In this document: positions 8,701 to 16,500 of the stretch, piece by piece
Layout: each line of letters begins with the position of its first letter
How positions within the stretch are numbered: position 1 is the stretch's first letter
Program-made: the position numbers and the translations under genes
Origin: Candidatus Altarchaeota archaeon
GTDB taxonomy: Archaea; Altiarchaeota; Altiarchaeia; IMC4; QMZM01
Assembly: GCA_015523055.1 (NCBI GenBank)
Contig: WALD01000043.1
Span: forward strand, 1-29,424
DNA length: 29,424 nt
Direction of reading: 5' to 3'
Notes under the pieces: generated by a model
Told to the model about the DNA's origin: nothing
The model's input: only the letters and a program-made list of their open reading frames with translations
Database searches by the model: none

Positions 8701-10118
8701 GGATCTATATCTATTGGGTCGTCATGGATGGATGTGAAGTTTATGTTGTGGAGTTTGAATTCCATATCCGAGAATTCAAACAATGGGTCGTAATTCCTGT
8801 TGTGAATTGTGACATCATATCCCCCAAAGACGTCAGTCCTGAATTCATGGATAAGGTAATCTGTTCCGGGGCGATAGAGTTTGAACTTTAGAGGAACGGG
8901 ATTATCCGCAGAATCCAGGACATCTCCGTAGAATCTTCTCGTGTTGTAGACCTCAAACCAGCCGGTGCCGTTTGTTGTATTACCCCTGGCATCCGTTGCA
9001 GTTACGGTTATGTTATAGTCACCTATCCGGGCAATATCCTGGGCAGGTAAATCAACGCTAAAACCGCCATTGGTCTCAACCATCGAATAATTCAAGATTG
9101 TTAAATCAGGGGAGGTGACCTGTGCCGTTACCCCTGCTATGTCAAAGGTTGAGATGACCTCGGCGTATATTGTGGTCCCCCCGCCGGAGGGTACTGAATC
9201 CGCTGAAATTTCTGATATATAGAGTGCATAGAGAAAGACGATAATTCTTGTCCGGTTTATGTTTCCTGCTCTGTCTGTTGCGTCAACTACGAACATATTG
9301 GTGCCTGCCCCCAGTTCTACAGTATAGTTGAACCTCCCCCGTTCGGATACATTCACATCAAATCCATTTATGACTATGGTTGCATCCGGTTCGGTGAGTC
9401 CCTTGATCATCAGAGTTAGGTTGGTAGTTGCAGTGCCGTTCTGGGGCTGGTATATCACGAGAGATGGGGGGGTGTTGTCAACCGTCAGGAGTTCCTGATA
9501 ATGGGACCTTGTGCCTTCCGGGCTTTCCAGTAGTATATCAACCACATAGATGCCTTCATCATCCGGAGCTATGATATAACCAGAATAATCTCCCGGTTCC
9601 TCCTGGCTAAGAAAGGTCGTTGCCCCCTCTACTGTGGCATTTACAACTGCATTTATGAAGGGACTTGTTACAGTAACCCTCGAAGTTTCGCCGCCTTGAA
9701 GATAGTTTGGGGCAATGGAGACATTATTCACCAGTGGACCCAGAACCATATCCTGGGCGAATATAGGACCATCCTCGGTTATCGTCTCTACAATACTTGC
9801 CCCGGAGTTGTTATATTCTGCAATGAGTTGTATCTGCTCTCCGACGACATAGCCACTGGGGAGGTCAGATAAGTCAAAGAGATAGTCACCGCTTGCTGAA
9901 GAATATCCAAAAAGACTCTCACTGGTTGGCAGATAGATAAGAGTAATGGCAGCATCAGGTTGCAGGGTTTTCCCGTCCTGCTGATAGATGTGACCGACAA
10001 CGGCGTAGGGAGGCGTTTCCTGCCCATACGCAGTTGAGGCAAGGATCAGGACAGCAACAAGGGTTATGAATTTTGAATTCATCATTTTAAAACTATAAGT
10101 TTCTTTTGAAAAAAGCAT
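5739..10118 (-). CDS. Membrane-anchored HerA/DUF87-type ATPase with Ig-like ectodomain
   Basis: 1459 residues. A signal peptide (NSKFITLVAVLILASTAYG, about 14-32) leads to some 850 extracellular residues: a carboxypeptidase-regulatory-like fold (about 38-125), Ig-like domains (DNTPPSLVIYQPQNGT near 216, later FEVYN), a Cys cluster CGDGKCEIEYGESC...CGICP near 568-592, a short coiled coil, and two CARDB/NEW3-like sandwiches (to about 880). Many N-x-S/T sequons suggest glycosylation. One TM helix (IPVWIILLIFFLITLIYVAF) lies near 885-907. The cytoplasmic ATPase has Walker A GATGCGKT near 960 and Walker B LFVYDEVH near 1090, as in HerA/VirB4-like DNA or protein translocases. The last 250 residues are charged coiled coil. 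This fusion is unusual. Start: ATG at 10118 has GTTATATTC upstream; ATG at 10085 would give a shorter signal peptide and is the alternative. It heads the operon region with parA and the Trp-ladder protein. Confidence 0.88.
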   Translation of the reverse strand: MLFSKETYSFKMMNSKFITLVAVLILASTAYGQETPPYAVVGHIYQQDGKTLQPDAAITLIYLPTSESLFGYSSASGDYLFDLSDLPSGYVVGEQIQLIAEYNNSGASIVETITEDGPIFAQDMVLGPLVNNVSIAPNYLQGGETSRVTVTSPFINAVVNATVEGATTFLSQEEPGDYSGYIIAPDDEGIYVVDILLESPEGTRSHYQELLTVDNTPPSLVIYQPQNGTATTNLTLMIKGLTEPDATIVINGFDVNVSERGRFNYTVELGAGTNMFVVDATDRAGNINRTRIIVFLYALYISEISADSVPSGGGTTIYAEVISTFDIAGVTAQVTSPDLTILNYSMVETNGGFSVDLPAQDIARIGDYNITVTATDARGNTTNGTGWFEVYNTRRFYGDVLDSADNPVPLKFKLYRPGTDYLIHEFRTDVFGGYDVTIHNRNYDPLFEFSDMEFKLHNINFTSIHDDPIDIDPLEGNEVYIPHADPIRGFGLDTNMTSTGIVKIAYSQQDIGSEELIKIYECDDWDFENKTCKVFWTALESQVDKFANTVTAAIDKPLESTAYMAVEALKCGDGKCEIEYGESCSTCPIDCGICPTGPKPTDISGIEATLLNLIERIGLLEERVNLTQQQINVTLQRQEIIDYIRDAMYRQTQDMALLLLAKKVELVSGYQVVSAELYPGEYTKTSIRIKNPSNKSASMSINISGKVIDFISFENKSVELTPGEESDLVINTFIPQGTSAGNYYGEITLTIAGITSNIPVNIRVLERKERLLDLKINPLIDVISPGKTLRVDVSLYNLGTKDVNVEFLLQLVDSVTSEIVVERTENISIAAGSNIPWIDNINISRGIREGKYIVKGIARYRGEGEREVVSISYVDVRKSFFELEFFGIPVWIILLIFFLITLIYVAFLLYKREQARKKRYLELVELGALPQPGPRSGVIGKLAETAIRAFIPIDRLQMHTLIAGATGCGKTVAAQVLVEEALLKDAAVLVFDPTAQWSGFLRANKDAGMFRLYPAFKMKESDARVFDGNVYTITEPSQRIDIKKHIRPGEISVFCLHKLDPSQIDVIVENTVREVFLANLEETPKLRALFVYDEVHRLLPKFGGSGKGFTQVERAVREFRKWGIGLILISQVLSDFVGEIKANIGTEIQMRTRYEGDLERIKMKYGEDILRSVVKSAVGTGMLQNAEYNKGRPYFISFRPLLHNPHRLSDEDLDNYDRSNREINRLKNKLKILKKGGVDVFDLELELNLALDNVKKGSFDVVKMYLESLDPRIESEFSKMGSAEREKAEARAKKEEELIRRNAEKATRHEEMLESLKERREERNRRWEHLKTETVREKPSAREKGLPFGEKKAGERVKEIIRRSRLDNTERPQFSPSVEKKLLGKPHAGKPPEKPVAGESIREKTRGEDKELRDMRKEVEELKKLQEELKNSGGKITPEMRKRIERKLMERQKRKQSKE

Positions 10119-10139
10119 GGTTATAGATTAGATAGGACC

Positions 10140-10148
10140 GAATATAAC
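10140..10148 (-). promoter_or_regulatory. Probable TATA box of the surface ATPase gene
   Basis: Minus-strand GTTATATTC centred about 26 nt before the ATG at 10118, in the 186-nt divergent region between this gene and ilvN. The rest of that region (10149-10270) shows a CAGGC/GCCTG inverted repeat near 10179-10203 but no gene or RNA that I recognise. Confidence 0.4.
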
Positions 10149-10270
10149 AGGTTTTGAGAATTGCTGCAGGGTTTGATTCAGGCCATGGGGGGGATTCTGC
10201 CTGTGTAGTGTCTACGATTTCATGACAAAATACTGTCAAATCTGGGTGAAAAAAGAAAAAGACACGAGCC

Positions 10271-10280
10271 TATATTTTAA
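10271..10280 (+). promoter_or_regulatory. Probable TATA box of ilvN
   Basis: TATATTTTAA centred about 29 nt before the GTG start of ilvN, with no Shine-Dalgarno sequence, consistent with a leaderless mRNA. Confidence 0.55.
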
Positions 10281-10304
10281 ACCTCCCGCCCATAATCTTA
10301 TACC

Positions 10305-10784
10305 GTGAGGACACATATATTCACATCGCTGGTTGATCACAAGCCAGGAGTTCTGCAGAGGGTTGCTTCAATGTTCACGAGAAGGAAATTCAATATAGAA
10401 AGTATCTCTGTCGGACCAACAGACAACCCGAAGATTGCGAGGATGACTATTCTAACAAGGGGTGATGACAGGACACTGGAGCAGATAGAGAAGCAGATGA
10501 ATAAGCTTGTTAATGTCATAAAGGTTACTGACATCTCAATGGACGAGGCGATATCCAGAGAACTGTGCCTGATAAAGCTGCACAGTCCAAAGGAGCAGGA
10601 TAAGTCTCAGATCCTCCAGTATGCCGACGTCTTCAGGGGCAGAGCAGTTGACGTAAGCCCGGATTCAATGGTTATTGAAGTGACCGGGAGTCCAGAGAAG
10701 ATTGACGCATTTATCCATCTGGTAAAGAATATTGGGGTAAAGGAGATAGCGAGGACAGGGGTTACTGCCATGCAAAGGGGTTGA
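10305..10784 (+). CDS. ilvN: Acetolactate synthase regulatory (small) subunit
   Basis: 159 residues with the full small-subunit architecture: an N-terminal ACT domain (THIFTSLVDHKPGVLQRVASMF, then RRKFNIESISVG, the valine-site region) and a C-terminal ALS_ss domain (RELCLIKLHSP... to GVTAMQRG). In the known system it binds the catalytic subunit IlvB, raises its activity and confers feedback inhibition by valine in branched-chain amino acid synthesis. Here no ilvB or ilvC lies next to it, which is unusual because ilvB-ilvN-ilvC are often together. The start is GTG at 10305. The stop at 10782-10784 is 2 nt before the ATG of the M50 protease gene, so the two are probably co-transcribed. Confidence 0.94.
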   Translation: MRTHIFTSLVDHKPGVLQRVASMFTRRKFNIESISVGPTDNPKIARMTILTRGDDRTLEQIEKQMNKLVNVIKVTDISMDEAISRELCLIKLHSPKEQDKSQILQYADVFRGRAVDVSPDSMVIEVTGSPEKIDAFIHLVKNIGVKEIARTGVTAMQRG

Positions 10785-10786
10785 TA

Positions 10787-11878
10787 ATGAGATCCTCCTA
10801 CAAGATTCTGAAAGTCTTTGGTATATCTGTTGAGCTGCACATTACCTTCCTGCTGACCCTCCTTGGGTTCTTCATCCTGAGCTGGATGAGTGATGGCCTG
10901 ATTTCCGGGATACAAACACTGATATTCTTTGTTATCCTCTTCACAGTGGTGGTTCTTCACGAACTTTCGCATTCCATCGTTGCTATCCTGAATGGGATAA
11001 AGGTTACGAGGATAACCCTTCTTCCTATAGGAGGGGTTGCCAGTATTGAGATTCCCGATAAGCCGGTGGTTGAATTAATGATGGCGATTGCAGGGCCGTT
11101 CTTCAACTTTGTAATGGCATTCTTCTGCGTTCTTCTGCTCGGCCTTATGGTTCCACTGGCGGAGATTCCGACCCTTCTGCAGGGCCTTGAGGACCCATCC
11201 ATACTCCTTTCCAGTGTTCAGGGAATTCTTATTCTCCTGCTCTGGGTTAATCTGATGCTTGGTATCTTCAACCTTGTTCCGGCGTTTCCGATGGATGGCG
11301 GCAGAATATTCAGATCAATTCTCGCGATTTTCATGGACTATACCCGAGCAACCAGAATAGCGGTCAATGTCGGGAGAATTCTTGCCGTTGTTATGGTGGT
11401 TCTGGGTCTCTTTAAGAATCCGTGGCTGCTGGTTATTGGCGCACTGATATTCTTTGTCGGGGGGCAGGAATACCGGGTAGTAGCTCTGAGACAGTCTTTG
11501 AGAGGGCTTACGGTTACGCAGATTGCAGTCCCTCGAATGGATTACGTGAACGGAGATGTCATCCTGAGAGAATTCCTGAATCTGATAGCGAAGCCGGGCG
11601 TAGAATTCTACCCGGTCATTAATGAGAGTAGAGTCGTTATTGGCGTCCTGCGGCTGGAGGATCTACGGGGGTTGGGGCAGGAGAATCTGAACGATCCCGT
11701 CAGGAAATTTGTCAGGAAGCCCGATGTTGTTGATGGGAAGAAGAAGGTAGAGGACGCGGTAATGGAGCTGATGGTGAAGGACTTTGTTCTGGTTGTCGAG
11801 TCGGGGCAGGTTATAGGCTATACCACACCAAAGCATCTGAATGAGGTCGCAAGGTTTCAGAATGTGCTGGGATCCTGA
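10787..11878 (+). CDS. Site-2 protease (M50) with C-terminal CBS region
   Basis: 363 residues of an intramembrane zinc metalloprotease. Several TM helices carry the HELSH motif (58-62, HExxH) and the second motif FNLVPAFPMDGGR (about 161-173, NxxPxxPxDG), whose Asp is the third zinc ligand. The order (N-terminal TM, HExxH helix, AGPFFNFVMAF, then NLVPAFPMDGG) fits group III site-2 proteases, whose C-terminus carries paired CBS domains. Here residues about 240-360 (TVTQIAVPRMDYVNGD..., then PVINESRVVIGVLRLEDL) fit such a nucleotide-sensing pair. Substrate unknown; relatives cleave membrane-anchored regulators. An in-frame TTG at 10781 exists, but the ATG at 10787, 2 nt after the ilvN stop and behind AAAGGGG, is preferred. 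Confidence 0.93.
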   Translation: MRSSYKILKVFGISVELHITFLLTLLGFFILSWMSDGLISGIQTLIFFVILFTVVVLHELSHSIVAILNGIKVTRITLLPIGGVASIEIPDKPVVELMMAIAGPFFNFVMAFFCVLLLGLMVPLAEIPTLLQGLEDPSILLSSVQGILILLLWVNLMLGIFNLVPAFPMDGGRIFRSILAIFMDYTRATRIAVNVGRILAVVMVVLGLFKNPWLLVIGALIFFVGGQEYRVVALRQSLRGLTVTQIAVPRMDYVNGDVILREFLNLIAKPGVEFYPVINESRVVIGVLRLEDLRGLGQENLNDPVRKFVRKPDVVDGKKKVEDAVMELMVKDFVLVVESGQVIGYTTPKHLNEVARFQNVLGS

Positions 11879-11880
11879 AT

Positions 11881-12486
11881 TCAAATCCTTGACGGCAGGT
11901 CACTTATCCTGTCAACGTTTTCTATGATTATGGAATCAGAAGTGAGGGTTATGTAGTTGAGTTTCTTTATTTCTTTGTCTGCGTTGGGGCTTGTCCTTGC
12001 ATCGCCATTAAGCCTATATTCCTCCAGTCTCCCCCTGACGAATGCCGCAAGTTCGCCGCTCTTTGAAACCTGGGAGTCGAAGATAAAAAGGATAAAACCG
12101 GGGGTAAATTCCTTTAGCTTTTCAAGGATTTTGTCGATGGCGATCTTTGAGTTTTTATTGAATTTATACCTGGAAAAGATTCCCTTCACATCGCGGAGAA
12201 TTCCATCCATGCCAAGGACGATGTCCCTTCCTTCCAGAACCGCTTCAACGGTTATGAGGACGTTGTAGCCGTCAATGACAATCCTCTTACCCCTCATTCT
12301 GCTCAATGGACATAACTTCTTCCTGTGCCTCCTGATCTCCTTCTCAGAGAAGACATAGCGATGGAGAAGGTTCCTCTCTTTTTCAGTAAGAGAGTATCTA
12401 TCCGCAACAAGATTCAGGGCAGTGGTCCTTTTATAATCTCTATCAAGAAGATATTTGAGATCCTGGCTGGCTTTGTCGATAGACAT
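11881..12486 (-). CDS. DUF434/NYN-type predicted nuclease
   Basis: 201 residues. The first 65 (SQDLKYLLDRDYKRTTALNLVADRYSLTEKERNLLHRYVFS) resemble DUF434, and the remainder (RIVIDGYNVLI) fits the archaeal DUF5616/NYN-type PIN-like nuclease core. Acidic residues lie at the expected four spots: D72 (IDGYNV), D137 (FIFDSQVSKSGE), D170 (SPNADKEI) and D184 (LTSDS). These are the metal-binding Asp residues of PIN/NYN enzymes that cleave RNA; none is missing. The substrate is unknown. The gene starts 34 nt after the moxR stop and so appears to be the last gene of TPR-moxR-NYN. It is convergent with the M50 protease gene, which ends 2 nt away. Confidence 0.8.
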   Translation of the reverse strand: MSIDKASQDLKYLLDRDYKRTTALNLVADRYSLTEKERNLLHRYVFSEKEIRRHRKKLCPLSRMRGKRIVIDGYNVLITVEAVLEGRDIVLGMDGILRDVKGIFSRYKFNKNSKIAIDKILEKLKEFTPGFILFIFDSQVSKSGELAAFVRGRLEEYRLNGDARTSPNADKEIKKLNYITLTSDSIIIENVDRISDLPSRI

Positions 12487-12520
12487 TCTTATCTGGTAAA
12501 TTCAGCATTCAAAACTCCGC

Positions 12521-13480
12521 TCACATCATCGGCGCCTGCACCTTCTGGAGAATTTTGGCTATCACGTCATCCGTAGTCGTTCCTGTATCCGAGTATTCCG
12601 GATATAGTATTACCCGGTGCCTCAGAACCGGGAACGCCATTCTCCTTATATCGTGTGGCTTCACATGGTCTCTTCCCTCAATGAACGCCTTTGCCTTTGT
12701 GCTCCTCATGAACGCTATGGATGCCCGGGGGCTGGCTCCGGTTGCAAGCTCCCTCCTATGCCTTGTTTCGTCTATAATCCGGACTACATAATCAAGAATG
12801 GAGTCAGATATAAAAACAGTACTCTCAATCTCCTGCTGGATTATCTGAATCTCCGAGGGATTAAATACGCTGCCAAGTTCATGGGAGCTCATCTTTGACT
12901 TCATTATCATTACCTCCTCCTCAGTAGAGAGGTACTTGAGAACTGTCTTGAACATAAACCTGTCCTGCTGTGCCTCTGGAAGGGGGTAAACGCCCTCCTG
13001 CTCCAGAGGATTTTGCGTTGCTATGACAATGAAGGGTGCAGGCAGAGGGTATGTCCTGCCGCCTATGGTAACCTGTTTTTCCTCCATAGCCTCCAGTAGT
13101 GCAGACTGGGTTTTTGGAGGGGCCCTGTTAATCTCATCCATCAGGAGGATGTTAGTAAAGATTGCTCCCTTTCTGAGAGCGTAATGTTTGGTATTCTCGT
13201 CGTACCTCATCTCACCTGTAATGTCTTTCGCAGTCAAATCAGGAGTGCCCTGCAACCTCTTGAATTCACACTCAAGGACATTGGAGATGGTGTTCGTTAA
13301 GACTGTTTTGCCCATCCCCGGGACGCTTTCCAGAAGAATGTGCCCCCCGGCAAACAGGGCAATTATAATGTCCTCTATTACCTCCTCATTACCGACTATA
13401 ACCTTATGAACCTCATTATAGAGCTGAGCGAATTGCTGCTTTATGTCTTTGTCCCTCTCAACACCCGGAATTTTAGCCAT
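12521..13480 (-). CDS. MoxR-family AAA+ ATPase
   Basis: 319 residues. Walker A is VPGMGKT at 53-59, Walker B ILLMDEINRAPPKTQSALLE starts at 111, and sensor 1 lies in VIATQNPLEQEGVYPLPEAQQDRF, the classic MoxR signature. MoxR proteins are AAA+ chaperones that insert metal cofactors or assemble complexes, nearly always beside DUF58 or VWA genes. Here the expected DUF58/VWA partner is absent: the upstream gene is the large TPR protein and the downstream one a NYN nuclease, which makes the operon atypical. The ATG is 31 nt after the stop of the TPR gene; GGTGAG sits about 15 nt upstream, longer than optimal. The family call is firm; the client is unknown. Confidence 0.95.
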   Translation of the reverse strand: MAKIPGVERDKDIKQQFAQLYNEVHKVIVGNEEVIEDIIIALFAGGHILLESVPGMGKTVLTNTISNVLECEFKRLQGTPDLTAKDITGEMRYDENTKHYALRKGAIFTNILLMDEINRAPPKTQSALLEAMEEKQVTIGGRTYPLPAPFIVIATQNPLEQEGVYPLPEAQQDRFMFKTVLKYLSTEEEVMIMKSKMSSHELGSVFNPSEIQIIQQEIESTVFISDSILDYVVRIIDETRHRRELATGASPRASIAFMRSTKAKAFIEGRDHVKPHDIRRMAFPVLRHRVILYPEYSDTGTTTDDVIAKILQKVQAPMM

Positions 13481-13511
13481 CTTAAGATATACTCACCTTT
13501 TTACTATAAAT

Positions 13512-16500
13512 CTATTTCGCAATCTCTACCAGAACATCCTCAGAACCTGTCATGTAATTTCGACCTTTTCCATCCTTGTAGGTCATATCAAAAAACTGGA
13601 ACTGGAATTTACCGGCACTCCGGGGGATTAATTCAACCCGAATGTCCTTCTCCTCACCGGCCCTGATTACAGGAATCTCGCCCGGAGCCTTTTTTACCTC
13701 AAAGTCATCAGGGAGCCGGGTGAGGAACCTTATGTCGTGCACGTCGTCACTCCACTCATTCTTCACGGAGATCTTTACGACCAACGGTTCATTTGCCTTT
13801 GCCTTTTTGGGGAGGTTTATTGATACTGAAACAGCTGGCTTCCTCTGGAGCTCGTCCATCAGCACCTTTATCTCACCCTTGTTTTTCTCGATGAATCTCT
13901 CTTCCTCCTCACTCCATCCACCTTTTCTGAGTGCATCCTCAAGCCCCTTTTTAGATCTCTTCAGATATTCCTTTGCCTCGGGATACTTCCCGTGATTTAT
14001 GTGGCTCTTTGCCGCGACCTTTGAGATAAATGCCTCTATCGCCATCATGTGGCTATCAATAAGAAGCTTCTCAGAGTACCTTTTAGTTTTATCCCTTATC
14101 ATCCGGTAGGATTCCAGGGCAACCCTAAAGTATTTCTCCGCATCCTGGAGATTATTAATCCTCTCGTACATCTCACCGATATTCTTGTAGGCCTCGCTCA
14201 TTCTTTTTAGGTGGGTGAAACCCGGGTTCTTTTTCTCCTTCATACCCTCCACATACCTCAGATAAGAGTTAACAGCTTTCCGATAGGATTTCTCCATCTC
14301 CACATCCTCACCAAACCTTTCCTGGATTTCACCAATTCTTCTATAACCCTCCCCTGCATGAAAGTAATTCCCGTTTCCAAACTGGTTTTTTGCATATTCC
14401 AGATAGGTGCTTATTGCAACCCTGTAGTTTTTGTAATTCTCTCTTACCTTCTCAATGACATCAATCGTTATGGGATTTGAAGACTTGACATATCTATTAC
14501 CTGCTCTGTCATGATAGAGTACCTCAAGGGGCTTTATATGGTAACTTCCTGCCCTGTCTGAAACCAGCTCTATTGAATTCCTGCTGGACTCACCTGGCTT
14601 TATCTCATCTATATCTGCTGGCATGACAACCACTCTTAGTTCCTCGGGGATATGGGGGAGAAAGATTATATCTCTAACTGGATTCTTACCACGGTTCGTT
14701 AGAACCATGTTCATGATAAATGCCTCCCCAACAAATGTAGAGGATTGCCTGTCCAGAAGCAATGTAATCTCTGGCTTCTCACCTATCCTACTGAGCATCT
14801 CCCTCATCTTCTTCTTCGTATCGCTTAGGAGTTTTGTGTATTCATCATTCCCTTTGCTCTTTTCTATTGCTTCATTAAGGTATTCCATACCTTTGCTCAA
14901 CTCTTTGTTTGCAACCTGATAATCGCCCTGCTGAACGGCCCTCTCTGCCTTTGTCAGTGAGAGGAAGGTAATGCTGAGAACCTCCTCGGTAGCCATCTGA
15001 TTATCTCTGAAGTATAAAACCGCCTTCTCAAAGTAGCTTTCAGATTTCTGGAGTTCGTCCAGACGTCTGTATGATTCTCCAATCCAGAAATGTGCCAGTC
15101 CGGGGTTTTTTTCTTCGCTTTTTTTCATATCCATGCTCTTGATTTTGTCCAGATAACTGAGATATTGCCTTATCGCCTGTGTATAGTTCTTACTGACTGC
15201 CGTCTTGTTTCCAAGTTTGATGTTACATTTTGCTACCTTGATGTACCCCCCTCCGGAATGAAAATAATTCTCCTGACTCTCCTGTTCCTTTGCATACCTC
15301 AGATATAGATTCATGGCAGACCTATAGTCTTTGCACATCCAGTACGAGTCGGCTGCTTTTACCACCTCCTCTGCATTTTCGTAAAGCCTTGCCGCCTCTT
15401 TATATATGGAAACGGCCTTACTATAGTCTATCATAGCCTCTATCCCGGCGGCATTGTAATAAATCCTGGCAGCCGATAGGGGATCCTTCAGGTCCACATA
15501 GCTTGCCCCCGCCCTTTTATAAAGCTCTACTGCCTCCTCTACTCTTTTCTCCTTCAGCTTCCTCTCTGCGGCTTTTATATAAGATTCCGCTGCAAGCCTG
15601 TAGCCCGAAATACCCTCGGAATCATTATCCCCTTTGAGACTGATCTCCGCATAACTGAAGTAGGAATCTCCAGCCTCCCTAAATTCTCCCAGTTCTTCGT
15701 GGCATTCTCCAAGGACCCTATAAGCACTGGCTGCATCCCTGTATCTCTTGAGCTTTAGCCTGATATTGGCTGCCTTTTCATAGTAGCGTATTGCACGCTT
15801 ATAGTCTTTCATACTCGCATAGCACCTCCCGATGCTCTCATAGTCGTTGCTTGCACTGATCCTGTCGCTATTTCTGGCGAATTCCGCTGAGGACAGATAA
15901 TAGTAGATGGCAGTCTCATATTCCCTTCTGTCTTCATAGTCCCTGGCTATGGTGTCATAGGTTTTGATAAGACGCGGAACGCGCTCCATTCTGGAGTCCA
16001 ACATAGCGGACAGCAGGTAATATTTAACCGCCTTCTTATGTTCCCCCTGCCCTCTGTAAAGTTCAGCGGCTTTCTCATAACTGGAGCTCATGCCGGAAAT
16101 ATTCTTTATTCTCTTATTCATCTCAGCGGATTTCATATAAACCTCCAGTGCGGATTTATATTCCCCCCCACGCTCATATAGTCCGGCACCTTTTGCATAC
16201 ATGGAGGTAGCGATCAGGTAATTCTTGATACCCTCATACATCCCCCCAAGTTCCATGTAAATATCACCTGCCTTTTTATACTCCCCAGCCTCTTCGTATC
16301 GCCCGGCAGCAAGTTCATAGTTCTTATGGGCCTTCCTATACTCCCTGACCTCATTGTAGATTCTTGCAGCTTTTAGATAATTCTCTGCCAAATGTTTCAG
16401 ATCCTCCACCCTGTCTTTCTGCGTTAGGTGCCCTATGCTCTCGTAGCACTTCGCTATTTTCAGGTAGTAGGGGGCAAGGCTGAAATAGCTCTTCAGGGTA

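Noticed and set aside
10179..10203. CAGGC/GCCTG inverted repeat in the 186-nt divergent gap
   Set aside because: Short stem with a 15-nt loop and no T tract. It is too weak to call an operator or RNA.
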